Position numbers and translations under genes: made by a program. A DNA stretch of 64,000 bases from Dipteris shenzhenensis. Taxonomy: Eukaryota > Polypodiophyta > Polypodiopsida > Gleicheniales. Within the stretch, counting starts at the first letter, position 1. Every line of letters begins with the position of its first letter. The DNA is taken from the NCBI GenBank assembly GCA_047967505.1, contig CM106539.1. One strand, 5' to 3'. The notes beneath the pieces are model-generated. The model was not told the origin of the DNA, did no database searches, and saw only the letters and a list, made by a program, of their open reading frames with translations. Below, piece by piece: positions 30,820-43,490 of this stretch.

Positions 30820-33800
30820 AGAAAGAAAGAAAGAAAATTTTTTAAAGTCTTCGGAAGACCGATGGGTCTATGAGACTCTGAAAAACCTGATACAACAAGC
30901 TGTGGTAGTGGAGCTACTAAACGAGCATTCACACCAATGCAAAATACAAAAAATGCAATACTAAGTCCTAAGTACAACATAGTCATGTCAATGAGCGACT
31001 ATATATCAATCTCAGCATCATCATCATCAGCAACACGACATCAGGGTGGATGAGGCGATGGAGGCATGAAGTCGGCAATTGAGTGCTGTCAGCCACTCAA
31101 AGGTGCAGTCCTGGCACATCTCTTGGTCGTAGCTCTGCGTCTAACCAAGGCTACTTTGACCCCCGTCGGTCGGGCTCCGACTCTAAACAAGGAGGGGATG
31201 TTCCCAAGTGTGATCTGTGTCAACCCTTTGTTTGAGCTGTCAGGTCACAGGCTCCGGGTCACGGTCATGTTGAGGCCTCATCTCGTGGGGGTCCATGTGA
31301 TCTGGTTGAAAGAACTCCGTGATAGAGCTCTGAGAGAAATCAGCCGAGGAAGAAGTCTGCTCCTGTCTCCGTGTTCAGAGTATCCTCCTGCGGGGTCTAA
31401 GTACCTCATGATTGAAACCTGCCAAACACCGCTGGTTTGAGTAGGAGAGAAAACGGGCCAAAATCCCATAGCTATCTCTGAAGAGGTAGTAGAAACGCCC
31501 TCGGATCTCATAGTAAACAGGACACCTGAAGATGAAATGCTCCTCTGTCTCAACCTCCTGCATGTCACACAGTGCATATGCGCCTCTGTGTCACACCGGA
31601 GCTGCCCAAGAGAGATCCTCAGCGAGTGGGGTTGGTGAATCTGCGTGTATCCTGGTGGGTCAGCGAAACCCTCCTCTGTGATATGTAAGAAGTGATCTCT
31701 GTAGAAGCTAAGCTTCACTAGGAGTTCACTCGGTCCCCACCAGCTCCAAAATGTGTGTAGCTATAATAGATCCTTACAGGTAACCTAGTTGACCTCGTGT
31801 GATAGGAGGGGAGAAAACGGAGCATCCATGCTGTACACTGGAAGGGAGGTAGTCTATCCATGTGAAGCCCCAGTCGCTCAAACCATCTCTCTGTGCGTGT
31901 ATACCAGCACCTCTGATCCCCTCCTACTGCAAGTGCCATAGAAGAGGACAGAGCTATCCATGGTAGCCTGCTATGCCCAGAGGTGTAATCCCCATATTTC
32001 CTGACTCGATACAAATACGCGATGACCTGAAATGCAGCATCTAGCTGTAAAGGGGGTGACCCAAACTCAGCCTGAATGATCTAGTGAGGAGCGGATGGCT
32101 TACCACCACGAATCATCTGTGATAACATGAGAACCTCTAGCCACTCCACACGGGCCCACTCTTTGTCCGACAAGTCTGGCCCAAATCATGGGCTACCGTA
32201 CATCCCCGTTGGGCGAACCAAGGAGTCAAAAAGCAACCCCTTGGTACGTGGATCTTGAAAGTGCGAGCGGAAGCACTGCCTCTCTAGTCTGGCCAATGAA
32301 GCATACCCTCTGCTCAAGCGTGCCTGCACCGCGGGTCTCATAGTGAAGATGGGTCTAGAAAAGATAACCAAAAGATAAATGTATGATGAAACCATCTCAA
32401 TAGGTGACCCACCAAATGTGAACTGCTCCTAGCGCATGATGGCTCGAGATGTATTGAAGATCATCACCTTGGTTTAACCCAGGTTGACCTTCAAATCGCG
32501 AGACTCACAAAAGGACTGTAGTGCATCAAGGTGTCTCTGGAGCCCCTCTGCTGAGGAAGACAAGAGAGCCACGTCATCTCCGTAGAGCAATATCCGGATC
32601 AGCATGCCCGCAAGAGAGCAATCTACCCCCCCTATGTCTGCATCAGTGTCTCAAGCTCGTCAATGTAGAGGCCAAACAAGGTAAGCGATAAAGGACACCC
32701 TTGTTTGACCCCGATAGTGCTCATGATCACGTCTGTCCACCCAAATCCTACCCGGTGCCTGAAACTCTCTCGTAAAGTGCCATGACAGCCCAAATGATCT
32801 CTTGGTCATAACCCAAGTCATGTAGGCGCTGTATGAGTCGGGCTTGCGGAACCGTGTCAAATGCCTTGCAGAAATCCACAAAGCAACAATAACAAGGTTC
32901 CATGATCACGCCGAGATCCGACCTGTCCTGCTGCTCTATGTCCTCGACACTCTGCAAATCTGCTAACCTCGGTATCAAGTACTCATGCATAAACCTTGGA
33001 CATGACATGTCCAATCATAATGGTCCTGTAGTTCTCCGAGCTCATAGGATCCCTTGCCTTGTGGATGGGTGAGATAATGTTAATGGTCCAGGTTCGTGGA
33101 AACTGCAAACAAACAGCTTCATTAAAGAGCTTTGCTAAGATGGGGGCAAGGAGGTTAATCCCATATGCAATGAACTCAGTGCATAGCCCCTCCTGATCCT
33201 TCGCTCGGCCATTATGAAGTTTCATTACGGCATCCTTTACCCCTCCTCTAGTGAAGAGGGTGCAGGATGTGGGGCGGGGCATGTGTGAGAGGTTTGGGAC
33301 TGGCTGATTTGGGATGTCATAAAGTGTGCGTGCATAATCAAACCAGGTCTGAGTGTCGGTGAGGAGTGAGGGGGACCGTCCTTCTAGAAATCTCCACCAG
33401 AAGTCCTTAGAGTTGTTACTAAACAAAATGTTCAGTAGATCCTCCTCGTTCCGACGAACGAAGTCTAGTTTCTTCCCCGGTACCAATCTACGGTACTCGC
33501 GTAGCATATCTGGTACGCTCAAAAGACTGTTTTTGGTTTCAAATCTGAGCTGACGGTGTAAAGCCTTACACTCATCATCATACCAGCTCGTCAAAGTACG
33601 GTCCCAAGGGGTGGTGGGCGGGTGGAGCAAGTGGTGTAGGGGAAAGCGTGAAGAGCAGCCTCGTGTAGTGAGCGGGTGACCAGGGCAGCACGATCCTCTA
33701 AAAGGGGTATGAAGTCAATATAAGCGAGAAGTATGTACAAACGGCCAGAGTAAGTAGATGAGTGATCCCGGTCAAAGCGTATATCGTGGTAGGTGGAGTA

Positions 33801-34612
33801 AGAACTCAATGGGGTGGAAGGTGCTATGCGAAGGGGGGTGGAGATGCTAAAGAAAAGATAGATATGATCAGCCCCTAGAGGGAGAGGTGCTAAAGTGAAG
33901 TCCGTGATACGAGATGTGAAGGCAGGGGATCCCATGATGTAATCAACAATGCTGGAGCCTCCCTGATGTGGAAAGCACGTGAAACCATCTGAAGCGGGCC
34001 ATTTGTCAAGACCATTATAGATAATGAGATCATGTATCCTGCTGAGGTCTAATAGGCCCTGCCCATTAGATGTGAATATACCTCGTCTGTCAGCCGAAAT
34101 CCGTAGCATACCTGCCTCCTCAAGGTCAATGTTTGGCAGTAGAGTGGAATCATTCCTGAAGTCAAGGAGTGGTACCTGACGGGCGCTTGTCCTCGCGTTG
34201 AAGTCCCCCACTAGGAGGACTTCTCCGCGGCTAGAGAAGTCAACAATGGACTAATAAAGAGCAGCAAATGGGGATGTCTCATCCTCACCTCGGATATCTT
34301 TGGCAAAGTGGGAGGTCTTAGGGGGGAAGTAGCAAATTGCAACAAACAGATCCTAGCTGTGCATGTGTCGAATACGGATCCAAAGAAACCTGAAATGTGC
34401 ATCTCTCTGCTCTACTAAAATGGTCCCCAAAAGTATGGATTCGAAAAGGACTGCAACTCCACCTGAACCTCAAACTCCCTCTGTATCCCTCGTCTCATCT
34501 TTGTAGGCAGACTCCCATGTATATTCGCTGACTAGTGGAAGTGGGCGCTCTGGACTCTGATGTGTCTCTGTATAAAAGACTATGTCGTGACCTGTATAGG
34601 ATTCCGAGAGCT
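30820..34612 (-). pseudogene. LINE2 copy 2, nearly full ORF2 with 3' end, decayed
   Basis: On the minus strand the endonuclease is at 33591-34612, with TETHQSPERP near 34570, GGVAVL, and VGDFNARTSARQ near 34200. The linker is YDDECKALHRQLRFETK near 33560, with KKLDFVRRNEEDLLNILFSN. RT fingers follow at 32983-33260 (KLHNGRAKDQEGLCTEF, SPIHKARDP). A deletion near 32900 removes part of the fingers, and the palm lies near 32600. SYIYLLVIFSRPIFTMRPAV starts at 32390, and the C-terminal region with Cys/His motif is at 31278-32014. The 3' end has a hairpin at 30856-30869 and a (GAAA)n tail at 30822-30838. It is 5'-truncated at 34612, where plus-strand LINE sequence resumes. Confidence 0.85.
30856..30869 (-). 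other. 3' hairpin of LINE2 copy 2
   Basis: AGACC/GGTCT stem with a four-base loop, flanked on the element strand by TCTCATAGACC and TTCCGAAGAC. This is the same layout as the ORF1-only copies, although the loop differs. Confidence 0.7.
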
Positions 34613-35135
34613 ACAAGTGGATTGGGATTTCTTAGATGGCACCGTTCACCACTTTGGATTTTTCTGATGCTAGGATTAGAAGTATTTCCTCCCTGTATAA
34701 ATCAGCCCATAGCCAGGTACTTATCAAAGGATTGAGGGGAGAGAGATTTCAGATTTCCAGATCAGTCCGTCAGGGGTGCCCTCTCGTCCCGTTTCTCTTT
34801 CTCTTGGTGGCTGAACCTATGAGCATTTTTCTCAGATAGTAAGCTGGTATATTTGGGAGGAAGCTTCCCCTAAGGCCTAATGAGGAACTCATAGATTATG
34901 AGTTGGCAAATATGATACTCCTGTTTTTTTTAATACCTCTCCTCAAACGCTTGTCCTTTCAGGGAAACCTTGGATTTGTTTTGTATTGCAGCTGGTACTC
35001 ACATTAATTGGAACAAATCCAATGGTTTTTGGATCAGTAATGAAGCCACTTCTGATTTGGGGGCTGATTTTGGTTTTACTTGGATTCAAAGGGGGGTTCC
35101 GATCAGATATCTTGGATGTTAGGTCGGTATGAGTA
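34613..35135 (+). pseudogene. L1-type LINE RT palm, continuation of 27990-29220
   Basis: Coding resumes with VDWDFL, then SISSLYKSAHSQVLIKG, GERFQISRSVRQGCPL and FLFLLVAEPMSIFLR, the normal continuation after FEKAYDR at 29220. It then degrades and ends near 35135, where a minus-strand LINE begins. The palm Asp-Asp motif is not clearly readable in the decayed part. Confidence 0.78.
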
Positions 35136-35139
35136 TCTC

Positions 35140-37030
35140 TTCTTCACATCAGTTTGCTCCCATGTTGGAGAGCCCAATCGGCAACATAGAATCTATCAAT
35201 ATGTGCATGAATGGGCATCTAAGGTCTCATGTTCGACCATGAAAACTGGAGAGACCCTGACAGAGTGTGAAAAGCATCATCCAACTAAACATCTATGCCA
35301 TAAAATGAAACAAGAAGGCATCCCAAGTCGCTCTCTCCGAGGAATGAATACCTCCTTCTCTACCAACTCTTGCATGTTGAAGCCACCCCCTATAACCCAA
35401 GAACCGCAATGGGAGTCCAAGAAAGAAGCTCCTTCCAAAGGACACCGTCCCCTCGGTTGTTAGGGGTGTAATAATACCATGACCAACCACTAGATGAAGA
35501 ACAGAATCTGAAACTGTAATGCATGTCCCTCCCCTAATACCAAGGGCAGGTGACCAAAATGTGTGACCTCAGATCAATTTACCTGTCTTGGAACAATCTT
35601 TGACATGCAGCTTCTGTTCTTGAAGGAAAAGAATATCAACAGAGCCCCCTGTGACAACTGTATGTTCCAACTAACAATCCTCATCGACGAGAGAAATAAT
35701 CCCTTCAATGAGCGAAGACCTGCTCCTCGAAGAGCGAGGGAGAGAAGACAGTGGAGGAAAATCCACGAGTGAAAAACCCCTTCCACCTGAAAAAGGAGAG
35801 ACCCTGAGATCAAAATGGATGCCAACCACTGCGTCACCAAAGATGGAGGAGACAAAGTCCTCATCCGGAATATCTGCAAGATCCGCCAAGGCCGAAAAGA
35901 AATTCTTGAAGTTCAGGCCTGATGATGGGGTATATAATGCCTGCAATCGAGACTGGAGAGAAAGTAGGTGCCACGCCCTTCCCTTTATCTAGAAGGGAAG
36001 AAGCGGATGAGGGGAAAAGCATGCTCATGAGAGCCTTGATCTCGAAGATCTACAATAAGGGTAGGTGAGGGGCTGCAAACAGAGCTGCATCTGAAGCTGC
36101 AATTGGGGCAACAACTGGAGCAGGAACCTGAGGTGAGCAAGAGGAAGCCTCACGTACCACCTGAGGGACTGAAGATTGGGCAACCTCTTAAGTGCTAGTC
36201 ACTGGAGTAGTAGCAAGGGAGGTCCCAACGTGAGCTGTAGAAGAAGGCTCATCAATGGGGCCACCCACCAGGACGAGAATGTCTGTCGTCTGCAAAGGAG
36301 TGGTCTTCAGAACAAAGGTCTTCTAATCTAGCAATGGTGGTGGTCGCGCAGAGCCCATCGAAGGATCACAGGTGGCGGAGGTGCTGGTCGTGTAGAGCGT
36401 GAGGTCGATGCCGAAGGAGCACTCTATTGAGAATTTGTACTAACACCCTAGGGAAGCTTCTAACAAAGTGTCCATAGGTCCTACAGATCCTGCGTTGATC
36501 CTGTCTGCCCGCAATTTTGACTCTTTGTCAAAGAAAGGAACCATCCGGGCACTGAAGCATAATATAATATGTTAGGGTCGTTGACAATGGCCCTAACTCT
36601 AGGTACCCCATCTAATTTTATTGCCTTTGCTACAGTCGAAGACAATCCAAGGATGGGGGGATCTCACTGACCACCTTGAAATGCTCACCCATGAGGCCAA
36701 GGAGCCGATGATAAACCTGAGGAAGCCCGGGGAATCTGATGAAGAGGGATGTGCCAAGCTTATCCGCTTCAACTGGGTCAAAGCCCAAAGTGAAGGGAGC
36801 CAAAAATATCTTTTTGTGGCCCAATTGCAAAAATCCCTTTCTGAGCAAAAGACTCACAATCAGCGTGGTAGAGCTCTCTCGAGCTCTACGTCTTTCTTGA
36901 GCTATTGCAACTCGTCTTGTGAGAAGGTAACTGTTCTCGTGGCCAGTGGGAATGATGATCGGCCAATCAAGGAAGGAAAGGCTGATTCAAACACTTGGAA
37001 GCTTCGTCTGAGAGATCCTTGCTGCATGGG
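35140..37030 (-). pseudogene. L1-type LINE 5' half: endonuclease and ORF1 pieces
   Basis: On the minus strand the endonuclease is degraded. IVSWNIQ lies near 35690, VVGHGIITP near 35490 and REGGIHSSERATWDAFLFHF near 35350. ORF1's C-terminal tail is at 35671-35946 (FFSALADLADIPDEDFVSS). The DUF4283-like part is at 36630-36857, with IFLAPFTLGFDPVEAD and LFIRFPGLPQVYHRLL, and its start lies near 36990. It is the mirror of the ORF1 fragment at 4118-4870. Between 35960 and 36600 the ORF1 middle is unreadable. A purine-rich leader region follows on the 5' side. Confidence 0.78.
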
Positions 37031-37039
37031 AAGACTAAA

Positions 37040-37338
37040 ATGAGAGGAAAGGTTCCTACTTTTTGGAGGAGGAGGAGGAGACGAGGAGGAGACGAGAGGA
37101 GGTGGAGAGGAGGAGGAGAGGAGAGGTGGAGGAGGGGAGAAGAGAAGGAGAAGGTGGAAGAGGAGGAGAGGTGGAGGAGGGGAGGAGAAAAGATGGAGAA
37201 GGTGGAAATAGGGGGTGGGGCTGGGCCAGCTGCTGCAGTGAACAGCTGAGGAGGAGGGGAGGAGCTGGCTGCGAGAGGAGGCAGCCAGGGGAGGGAGGAG
37301 CACAGGCTGCATCACGGGGCAGAGGCTGTAGCGGGGAA
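37040..37338. other. Purine-rich (GAGGAG)n-like tract
   Basis: This is about 300 bp of plus-strand G/A repeats. It is the left half of the target of the gypsy insertion; the right half is 44559-44735. The Pro/Ser/Leu frames of the opposite strand here are composition artefacts. Confidence 0.7.
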
Positions 37339-37343
37339 GGTAG
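37339..37343. other. Target site duplication GGTAG (left)
   Basis: Five bases directly outside the 3' LTR are identical to 44554-44558 outside the 5' LTR. This is the size expected of Ty3/gypsy integrase and defines both element ends. Confidence 0.93.
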
Positions 37344-38407
37344 TGAAACCAGAACCAAACCCTATTGTGTTACTAGCTTTTTCCAACCAACTCAGAGGCT
37401 CTGGGGAGACTGGATACCCAAAACTACAGCAAGAAAACACCTCCTGGATGAAATTGCAATTCACAAATAGCCTCTAAAACAAATCACAATTGACAGAGGG
37501 TCTCTTGGAAGCGATTTGTGGGCACTTTAGGCTGGAACTTCAAATCGCAAAAGGGAAAGGAGGCTGGAACAGAAATCGCAGCAACTAGGCAGCCCACGGA
37601 TGGCCTAGAGAACAAATCGCTTCACCCAAAGCAAGGAGCCTGACGCTGGAAAATATGTACTCTCCTTGGAAAACGTGCTGGGACTGTGGGAATCAAATCG
37701 TAATCAAGATAGAGTGCTGGGAGAGAAGGTTAAGGAGCAATACATGGCACTAGGGCCTAAAAATAATGGCTGGACCCCCCCGAAGTTCTTTATTGCAATA
37801 GAATAAGGCTTTGTACAACTGGCTCTCACAAGAGCATGAACTGAGTACAATCTTTGTCTGTGATCTAGAGCCCTGAGGCTCTTCTTTTATAGACTTAGCC
37901 TCCAACCCAAAAGCAAGAGCTTTCTTATAAGTTGGGGCTAGCTTTTAGCTTTTCCTAAGCCTAAATTAGGCATACTTTTCTCAGAAAGCTCAGCTTTCCC
38001 TAAAATCAGCTTTAGGAGGCTTTTATTAAAAAGTGCGCTGGATTTTCTTGCTGATTTTGACTTGTGGGTCATCCAACAAGTAGGCACCCACATTATTGGT
38101 GCTTTTTTCTTTGTGCACTTTTCCCTTAATTCTAGGGCCTTTCTGCACTCCTCTTGGTCCTACATAATACCACAAACAAATACTAACACTTTAACCCATT
38201 AGATGTTAGTCTAATGCATGCATTCTAGTTCTTGGACTATTTCTAGGCCCTTGTGGGTGTCCCCACAATTCTCTTTTTACCAATGCAAGGCAAAAGTAAA
38301 AACAATAAAACTTATTCTTGGTTAACCAACTTCACCATTCTTTGACCGGAGTCAATTCTAATAAAGATTACTCTTTATTTTCTTAGGAGAAGTCCCAAAT
38401 GGTGACA
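37344..38407 (-). repeat. 3' LTR of the chromovirus
   Basis: The LTR is about 1,064 bp. On the element strand it starts TGTCACCATTTGG and ends GGTTTCA. Near its U3 start it holds one TTGACCGGAGTCAA palindrome (plus 38340-38355). It matches 43504-44553 along its length with small indels. Confidence 0.93.
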
Positions 38408-38418
38408 TCCCCTCGGGT
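38408..38418 (-). other. Polypurine tract of the chromovirus
   Basis: The element strand reads ACCCGAGGGGA directly before the 3' LTR, 20 bp after the integrase stop codon. Confidence 0.75.
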
Positions 38419-38419
38419 T

Positions 38420-39800
38420 CTAAAAAACAATTGTCCTCAACTGAAAAGCATCTTGATATAATTGTAGAGCTTGAGGATACTCTGAGAAGAATTCTTCATC
38501 TACCCACTTGGCATCAAGTGCCGAATAATTCTTAAAATTGACAAGGTATCTTTGGATAACCTTGCCTTTGGGTCCTTTCTTCTCTGTATGATACACAATT
38601 TGTTCTGGTTGGAGGATCTCCTCCATCTCTTTCATCTCAGGTTGCTCTTCTTGAATTGGTTTTGTGGGTTCTGGTCCTTGATACTTCTTTAGAAGACTCA
38701 CATAAAAAGCATTGTGAATCTTCCAAGTCTCAGGCAGCTCTAGTCGAAAAGCAACTTCATTTATGGGCTCACTAACTTTGAATGGTCCATAATACCTAGG
38801 AGACAACTTTGGGTATAATTTCTCTTTTCCTTTCATCTTTCTCAACTGTGCTTTTTCAAACTTTAGTAACACCCAGTCTGCTTGAAAATTCACCTTCCTC
38901 GAGTGCTTGTCTCCAGCCTTCTTTTGCTTTTGTTGAGATCTTTCAATTGCTGTCCAAACTTGAGTGAAAGTTGTATCTAGGTCTCGGGCATACTGGTTGG
39001 CTGCAAATATCTCGTCCTTTGTTCTAAGGATAGGTGGCAGAATCACCTTTCCATAAATAACTTCGAATGGGGCTTTTCCTGTGGAGCTATGAATAGTGTT
39101 ATTGTATGTAAATTCCACAAGAGAAAGATACTTTTCCCATTCGACCTTCTACTCGGATGCATAACACTTGAGAAGATCCAATACTGTGGAAGTGGCATTC
39201 TCACCTTGCCCGTCTGACTGAGGATGAAAAGAAGATGAAAAGTCCAACTTCGTCCCCATGTTATCAAATAATGCTCTCCAGAATAAACTAGTCATCCTGG
39301 TGTCTCGATCACTAACAATCGACTTAGGCATCCCATGGTGCTTGAAGATCTGTGGCAAAAACAATCTGGCCATATGGTCTGCCTTAATAGTTTTTCTTAC
39401 TGGAATGAAATGGGGCTGCTTGCTGAACCTGTCAATGATGGTCCATATCCCATCATTCCCGTATCTAGATCTAGGAAGATCAAAGATGAAATCCATCGCA
39501 ATACTTTCCCATGGTCCTTGCGGTGTTGGCAGCGGCATGAGAAGTTCTGGGGTCTTGTGCATGTCATACTTTACCTTTTGGCACGTAAGACATTCAGTTT
39601 CAAACTTGTGAATGTCTCTCCGCATCCCTAGCCAAAAGAAATATCTCTCAATGGCCTATGTAGTAGACAAAATACCCTCGATCCCCCAAAAAAGGAGGAG
39701 CATGACATTCTTCCAAAACTTTGGCTCACATGTCTTGAGTCACACAAAGATGATCATCTTTCGTGAGAAGTCCGTCTTTCACTGTATACTGGCGGCATGA
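38420..39800 (-). pseudogene. Chromovirus integrase with C-terminal chromodomain
   Basis: Integrase inserts the element cDNA. The zinc-binding Cys pair is in CLTCQKVKYD near 39590. The catalytic core has MDFIFDLPRS, VSDRDTRMTS and HPQSDGQGENA, supplying Asp, Asp and Glu. The GPF/Y region reads YYGPFKV near 38790. The chromodomain lies at the C-terminus, 38420-38560, with [20 protein letters not shown], and would read histone marks. The frame from 39625 to 38420 is broken by a single stop at 39149-39151 (YASE then [10 protein letters not shown]). Upstream of 39625 the frame is degraded. The chromodomain places the element with plant chromoviruses. Confidence 0.9.
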
Positions 39801-40049
39801 TACTCCCTGCTGAATGTTCCTCATGGTATCTCCGAAATATAGATCCTGTAAATGAAGCTCTTTCGTGGCCTGCAATCCCGGTAATATGCAATGGTGACAT
39901 TATTCACCTTAGGCCTTCTAGACAAAGAATCCGCAACTCTGTTCCGAGCTCATGAAGTATAGACAATGTGAAAATGAAACATGGACAGAAAATTTGCCCA
40001 CTTCATCTACTTTTCAGAGATCTTGGTCTGAGTCAAGAAATACTTGAGG

Positions 40050-41480
40050 CTCTAGTGGTTGGTCTTGACTATAAAGTCAAATAATGCTTCCAAATAGTTA
40101 AAGCATGAATAACTACTAGCGTCTCTTTCTCATAAACACCCAAATACATCTCGGCACCACGCAGCCTCCTGCTTTCGTAAGCTATAACCCGACCTTCTTG
40201 ATGGAGGGCAGCTCCCACATACTCTCCACATGCATCGCAGTCCACATCAAACTGTTTTTGTAAATCTGGAACAACAAGAATAGGCTCGATCGTTAGCTTT
40301 TCTTTGAGAGCATTAAAAGCTGTCCTTTGTCTTTCTCCCCACCTGAAAACTCCATTTTTCTTGGTCAAGTCATGTAAGGGGGCTGGCGATATCAGCAAAG
40401 TGTCTGATGAAGCGTCGGTAATAAGAACAAAGCGCAAGAAAGCTGTGCACTTCATGTACTGAGGTGAGCTCTAGCCATTCCTGTATAGCTTTTATCTTGG
40501 CTGGATCCATCTGAATCCCTTCCTTGGAAATAATGTGTCCAAGATAATGAATCTCATCAAGAAAGAATTCGCTCTTTTTGGCATTAATAAAAAGCTTATG
40601 ATTTCTGAGTTCTTGAAACACCATAGCCAATTGCTCTTTGTGCTCTTCTTCTGTCTTAAAAAAAACCAAAAGATCATCAAAGAAAGTACCTGTAAAGTGC
40701 CTATAAGATCTGAAAATTCTGTCCATCGTACAATTGAAAGTGCCTAGTGCATTAAGCCCAAAAGGCATCACCAAAAACTCTTTAAGTCCAAAAGTGGTCC
40801 CAAAACTTATCTTATGGACATCTTGTGGATGGATCCTTATCTGATGATATCCGCTTTTTGAATCGATACAGCTAAAAATTGTGGCCCCTTTCAGTCTGTC
40901 CAAAATATCATCTATGTGAGGGATTGGAAACCTATTTTTAACTATCATTTTATTAAGATCTCTATAATCCAAACACATACGATAAGAGTCATCCTTCTTT
41001 TGAATAAGAGCATTGGTGAACAAAAGGGTGAGGAACTCCGCCTGATAAGTCCTTTGGAGAGCAAATCTTGTACCTGTGCCATAATTTCTTCGGTCTGGGC
41101 TGCACTCGCACGATAAGGCGGCCGATTCGGGGGCTTACTTCCTCGAAGGAGCTCTACAACATGATCTTCACGCCGTTCTGGAGGAAGCTCTCCTAGTAGA
41201 GAGTCTAAAAAACAATCTTGGAAAGATTCTAGGAACTGAAATTTTTCTTTTTCTAAAGGACTTATTTCCACTTGGGGTTCACCCTCTTTCTCAACAAAGA
41301 CCATATACGCAGAAATTGCAAATTTTATTGATTTAGCAATGGAAATATTTGATACAACTGGAATGGCCTTGCCTTTTCCCTTGGCCAAAATCTTGTGTTG
41401 CTTATTCCGATGCACAAAACTAAGAGTTCTTGCTTTAGAATCAACAACTACCTCCTTTCTATGGAACCACGGCATACCCA
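40050..41480 (-). pseudogene. Chromovirus reverse transcriptase and RNase H
   Basis: RT: YRMCLDYRDLNKMIVKNRFP and FSCIDSKSGYHQIRIHP, then KEFLVMPFGLNALGTF. The catalytic box is FFDDLL near 40680; the usual form is YVDDI/L, so Tyr is Phe but both Asp remain. HYLGHIISKEGIQMDP and YYRRFIRHFADIASPL follow. RNase H is in another frame at 40069-40455, with FDVDCDACGEYVGAALHQEG and EKETLVVIHAL. The segment 41481-40945 holds the linker SPLEKEKFQFLESFQDCF and DHVVELLRGSKPPNRPPYR. At least two frameshifts separate these parts. Confidence 0.9.
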
Positions 41481-41493
41481 AAATAGCATCATA

Positions 41494-41800
41494 TTACTTG
41501 AGAGGTGAAACATAAAACTCTTCGTGATCCACATAGTCTTGTACATGAATTATGAGCTTTCCAATCAAAGGTGTGACTTTGATAGGATCCCCTTTAAAAA
41601 CATGTTCTGCATCCAAAGATAATCCCAATTCTTTCATCTTAATTCCTAGCCTCAAAGCTAGATCTTTTGAGATGAAATTATCGGTAGCTCCTGGATCAAA
41701 AAGAATTAAAGCATTTTGATCTCTTACTTTACCCCATGTGAGGCAAAGCTCTCGGTTTCCTGGTTCTGTGGTTCTGCTCAACATATCGGCGACTCCTCCC
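41494..41800 (-). pseudogene. Chromovirus aspartic protease
   Basis: The retroviral-type protease fold is recognisable from LCLTWGKVRDQNALILFD through NFISKDLALRLGIKMKELGL. The active-site triplet reads Asp-Pro-Gly (FDPGATDNFIS, near 41690) where the family has Asp-Ser/Thr-Gly. A single base change would account for it and would probably kill activity. A stop at 41494 separates it from the next frame. Confidence 0.8.
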
Positions 41801-41862
41801 GCCACAGGCTTTGGCAGTTCTCTTGGAGTTTTCTGCTCCCTTGGACCCGCAGGCCTTTCGGG

Positions 41863-43152
41863 GCACTGGGCAGCCATGTGCCCTTCCTTTTAACAATGGA
41901 AACACTTACCCTCCTTTTGGAAGGCCTTAATCTGTTCTGGAGTAAAATTTGACTTTCCTTTGAAGAGCTTGCATGGGCACCTCGGCTTCTCAGGCTGAAA
42001 TCTCTTTGAACCTTGGGTTGGTGCCACAGCCCTCTTGCTAGTATCCACACCCTTCCCTTTTTCTACCATAGTTTGAAGGAGGTCTTCCCTTAACAGTTGA
42101 ACCATGAAAGCTGAATGCACCAAATCTCGGAGCTTCATCTTCTTTGGATCTAGTATCCACACCCTTCCCTTTTTCTGCCATAGTTTGAAGGAGGTCTTCC
42201 CTTCACAGTTGAACCATGAAAGCTGAATGCACCAAATCTCGGAGCTTCATCTTCTTTGGATCAATGTTATTTGAGTTTGTATGTTGGGAGGCAATCCGGC
42301 TCGATACTTTCGAAGCTGCTTCTTTTTTGAAATTTTTTTGAAGGGCGTGATCTGAAGATAAGCTGTCCAAAACTTTTGATTATATGTCTCGAGGCTGTCA
42401 TGCACACGCTTTCCCAGGCTGTATGAACATCATCAAAGAAATTCTTGGGCAAAAATTGCTCATAAAACTGTTTCTTAAAGTCTTTCCATGTCTTTGGAGC
42501 CTTTTCTGCAACTAGAAGAGCGCCCCACCAAGCACTGGCACTATTTGTCAAATGAAGACTTACAATCTTTAACTTGGACTTCTCGCGACAGTGCCCCATT
42601 TTGAAAGCTGACGAACGAACTGCAAATCGTTTTCAGTGGCTCCATACTTTCCATTAAAAGTAGTGATCTTGACCGACTTACCACCTTCCTTGAAGTCTCT
42701 GCTTCGAGATCTCGATCTCCTTCTTCAATACTTATGACGAGGGCGTCCTCAGGGTACAGAAGAAGAACAAGAAAATGATGGGCTTGAACTGGGAGATCTC
42801 CTTCCATGCTTTCGGCTTCGTCTCCCGTGAGGCTTCGAACTCCTCCCTCTTTTTCCTGAAGTATGCGCTTTTGGTGCAATGCAGGACTACAAGAACACTT
42901 CCTTAAAGTATGTGAATGCTTAGAAAGGTCTTTCGATGGAGAAGTGAGAGAAAGCTCTTGATCTCCCTTTTCTTTCAGTGACGTCGAAACTTTCTTGGTC
43001 ATCATCTCCTTGAATAGATGCTGAAATCGAGGCTTTCGCTTTCACAAATCCTTCGCTAAGGTCATCTTTAGATCCCTTAGAATGCTTCTTATTGGGTCAT
43101 ATAGTGGCTAACTGGGCCTCTTGGTAGCTGAACTCCCTTGCTCCGTAACCAT
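41863..43152 (-). pseudogene. Chromovirus Gag with zinc knuckle and internal duplication
   Basis: The likely start is ATG at 43152 (MVTEQGSSATKRPS, then a stop). The capsid region reads GKSVKITTFNGKYGATEND near 42660, then SLHLTNSASAWWGALLVAEK and WKDFKKQFYEQFLP at 42430-42570. The nucleocapsid knuckle is at 41863-41904 (CX2CX4HX4C), with a TAA right after the second Cys. A 112-bp tandem duplication (starts 42038 and 42150) interrupts the region before the knuckle. There are frame changes at several points. Confidence 0.85.
42038..42261 (-). repeat. 112-bp tandem duplication in gag
   Basis: CTAGTATCCACACCCTTCCC starts both units (42038 and 42150). They differ by only two or three bases, so the duplication is recent compared with the element's other damage. 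The length of 112 is not a multiple of three. Confidence 0.88.
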
Positions 43153-43490
43153 GATGTGGGAGATGGAAAATTGATCCCACTTAATCAACTTGATTGGACC
43201 TAAAGCAATCAACTGCAAAGCCCCTACTCCTTTCAATGATGTAAACGCTTACCGTTGAAGACAGGATGCACGATAAAGTATGGGTGGGTGTGGCTCTTAG
43301 TTGTATGGTTCAACTACTAGTCCGGGGTATGGGCCAAAAATTGAAAACAGCATATTTCGTCTATTATCCCACGCAACTATCATGTGCCTGCAAGCTCGTT
43401 GTGTACCGTGCTCCTAACGGAGGTCTTTACCAAGGTCTCTTCCAAGTAGAGTCTTTGGACCGTTGCTACCAAGAAAAGTAGCAAAACCGC

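Noticed and set aside
37056-37358. Long Pro/Ser/Leu-rich and Glu/Arg-rich ORFs
   Set aside because: They are translations of a GAGGAG repeat tract and its complement, without family signatures.
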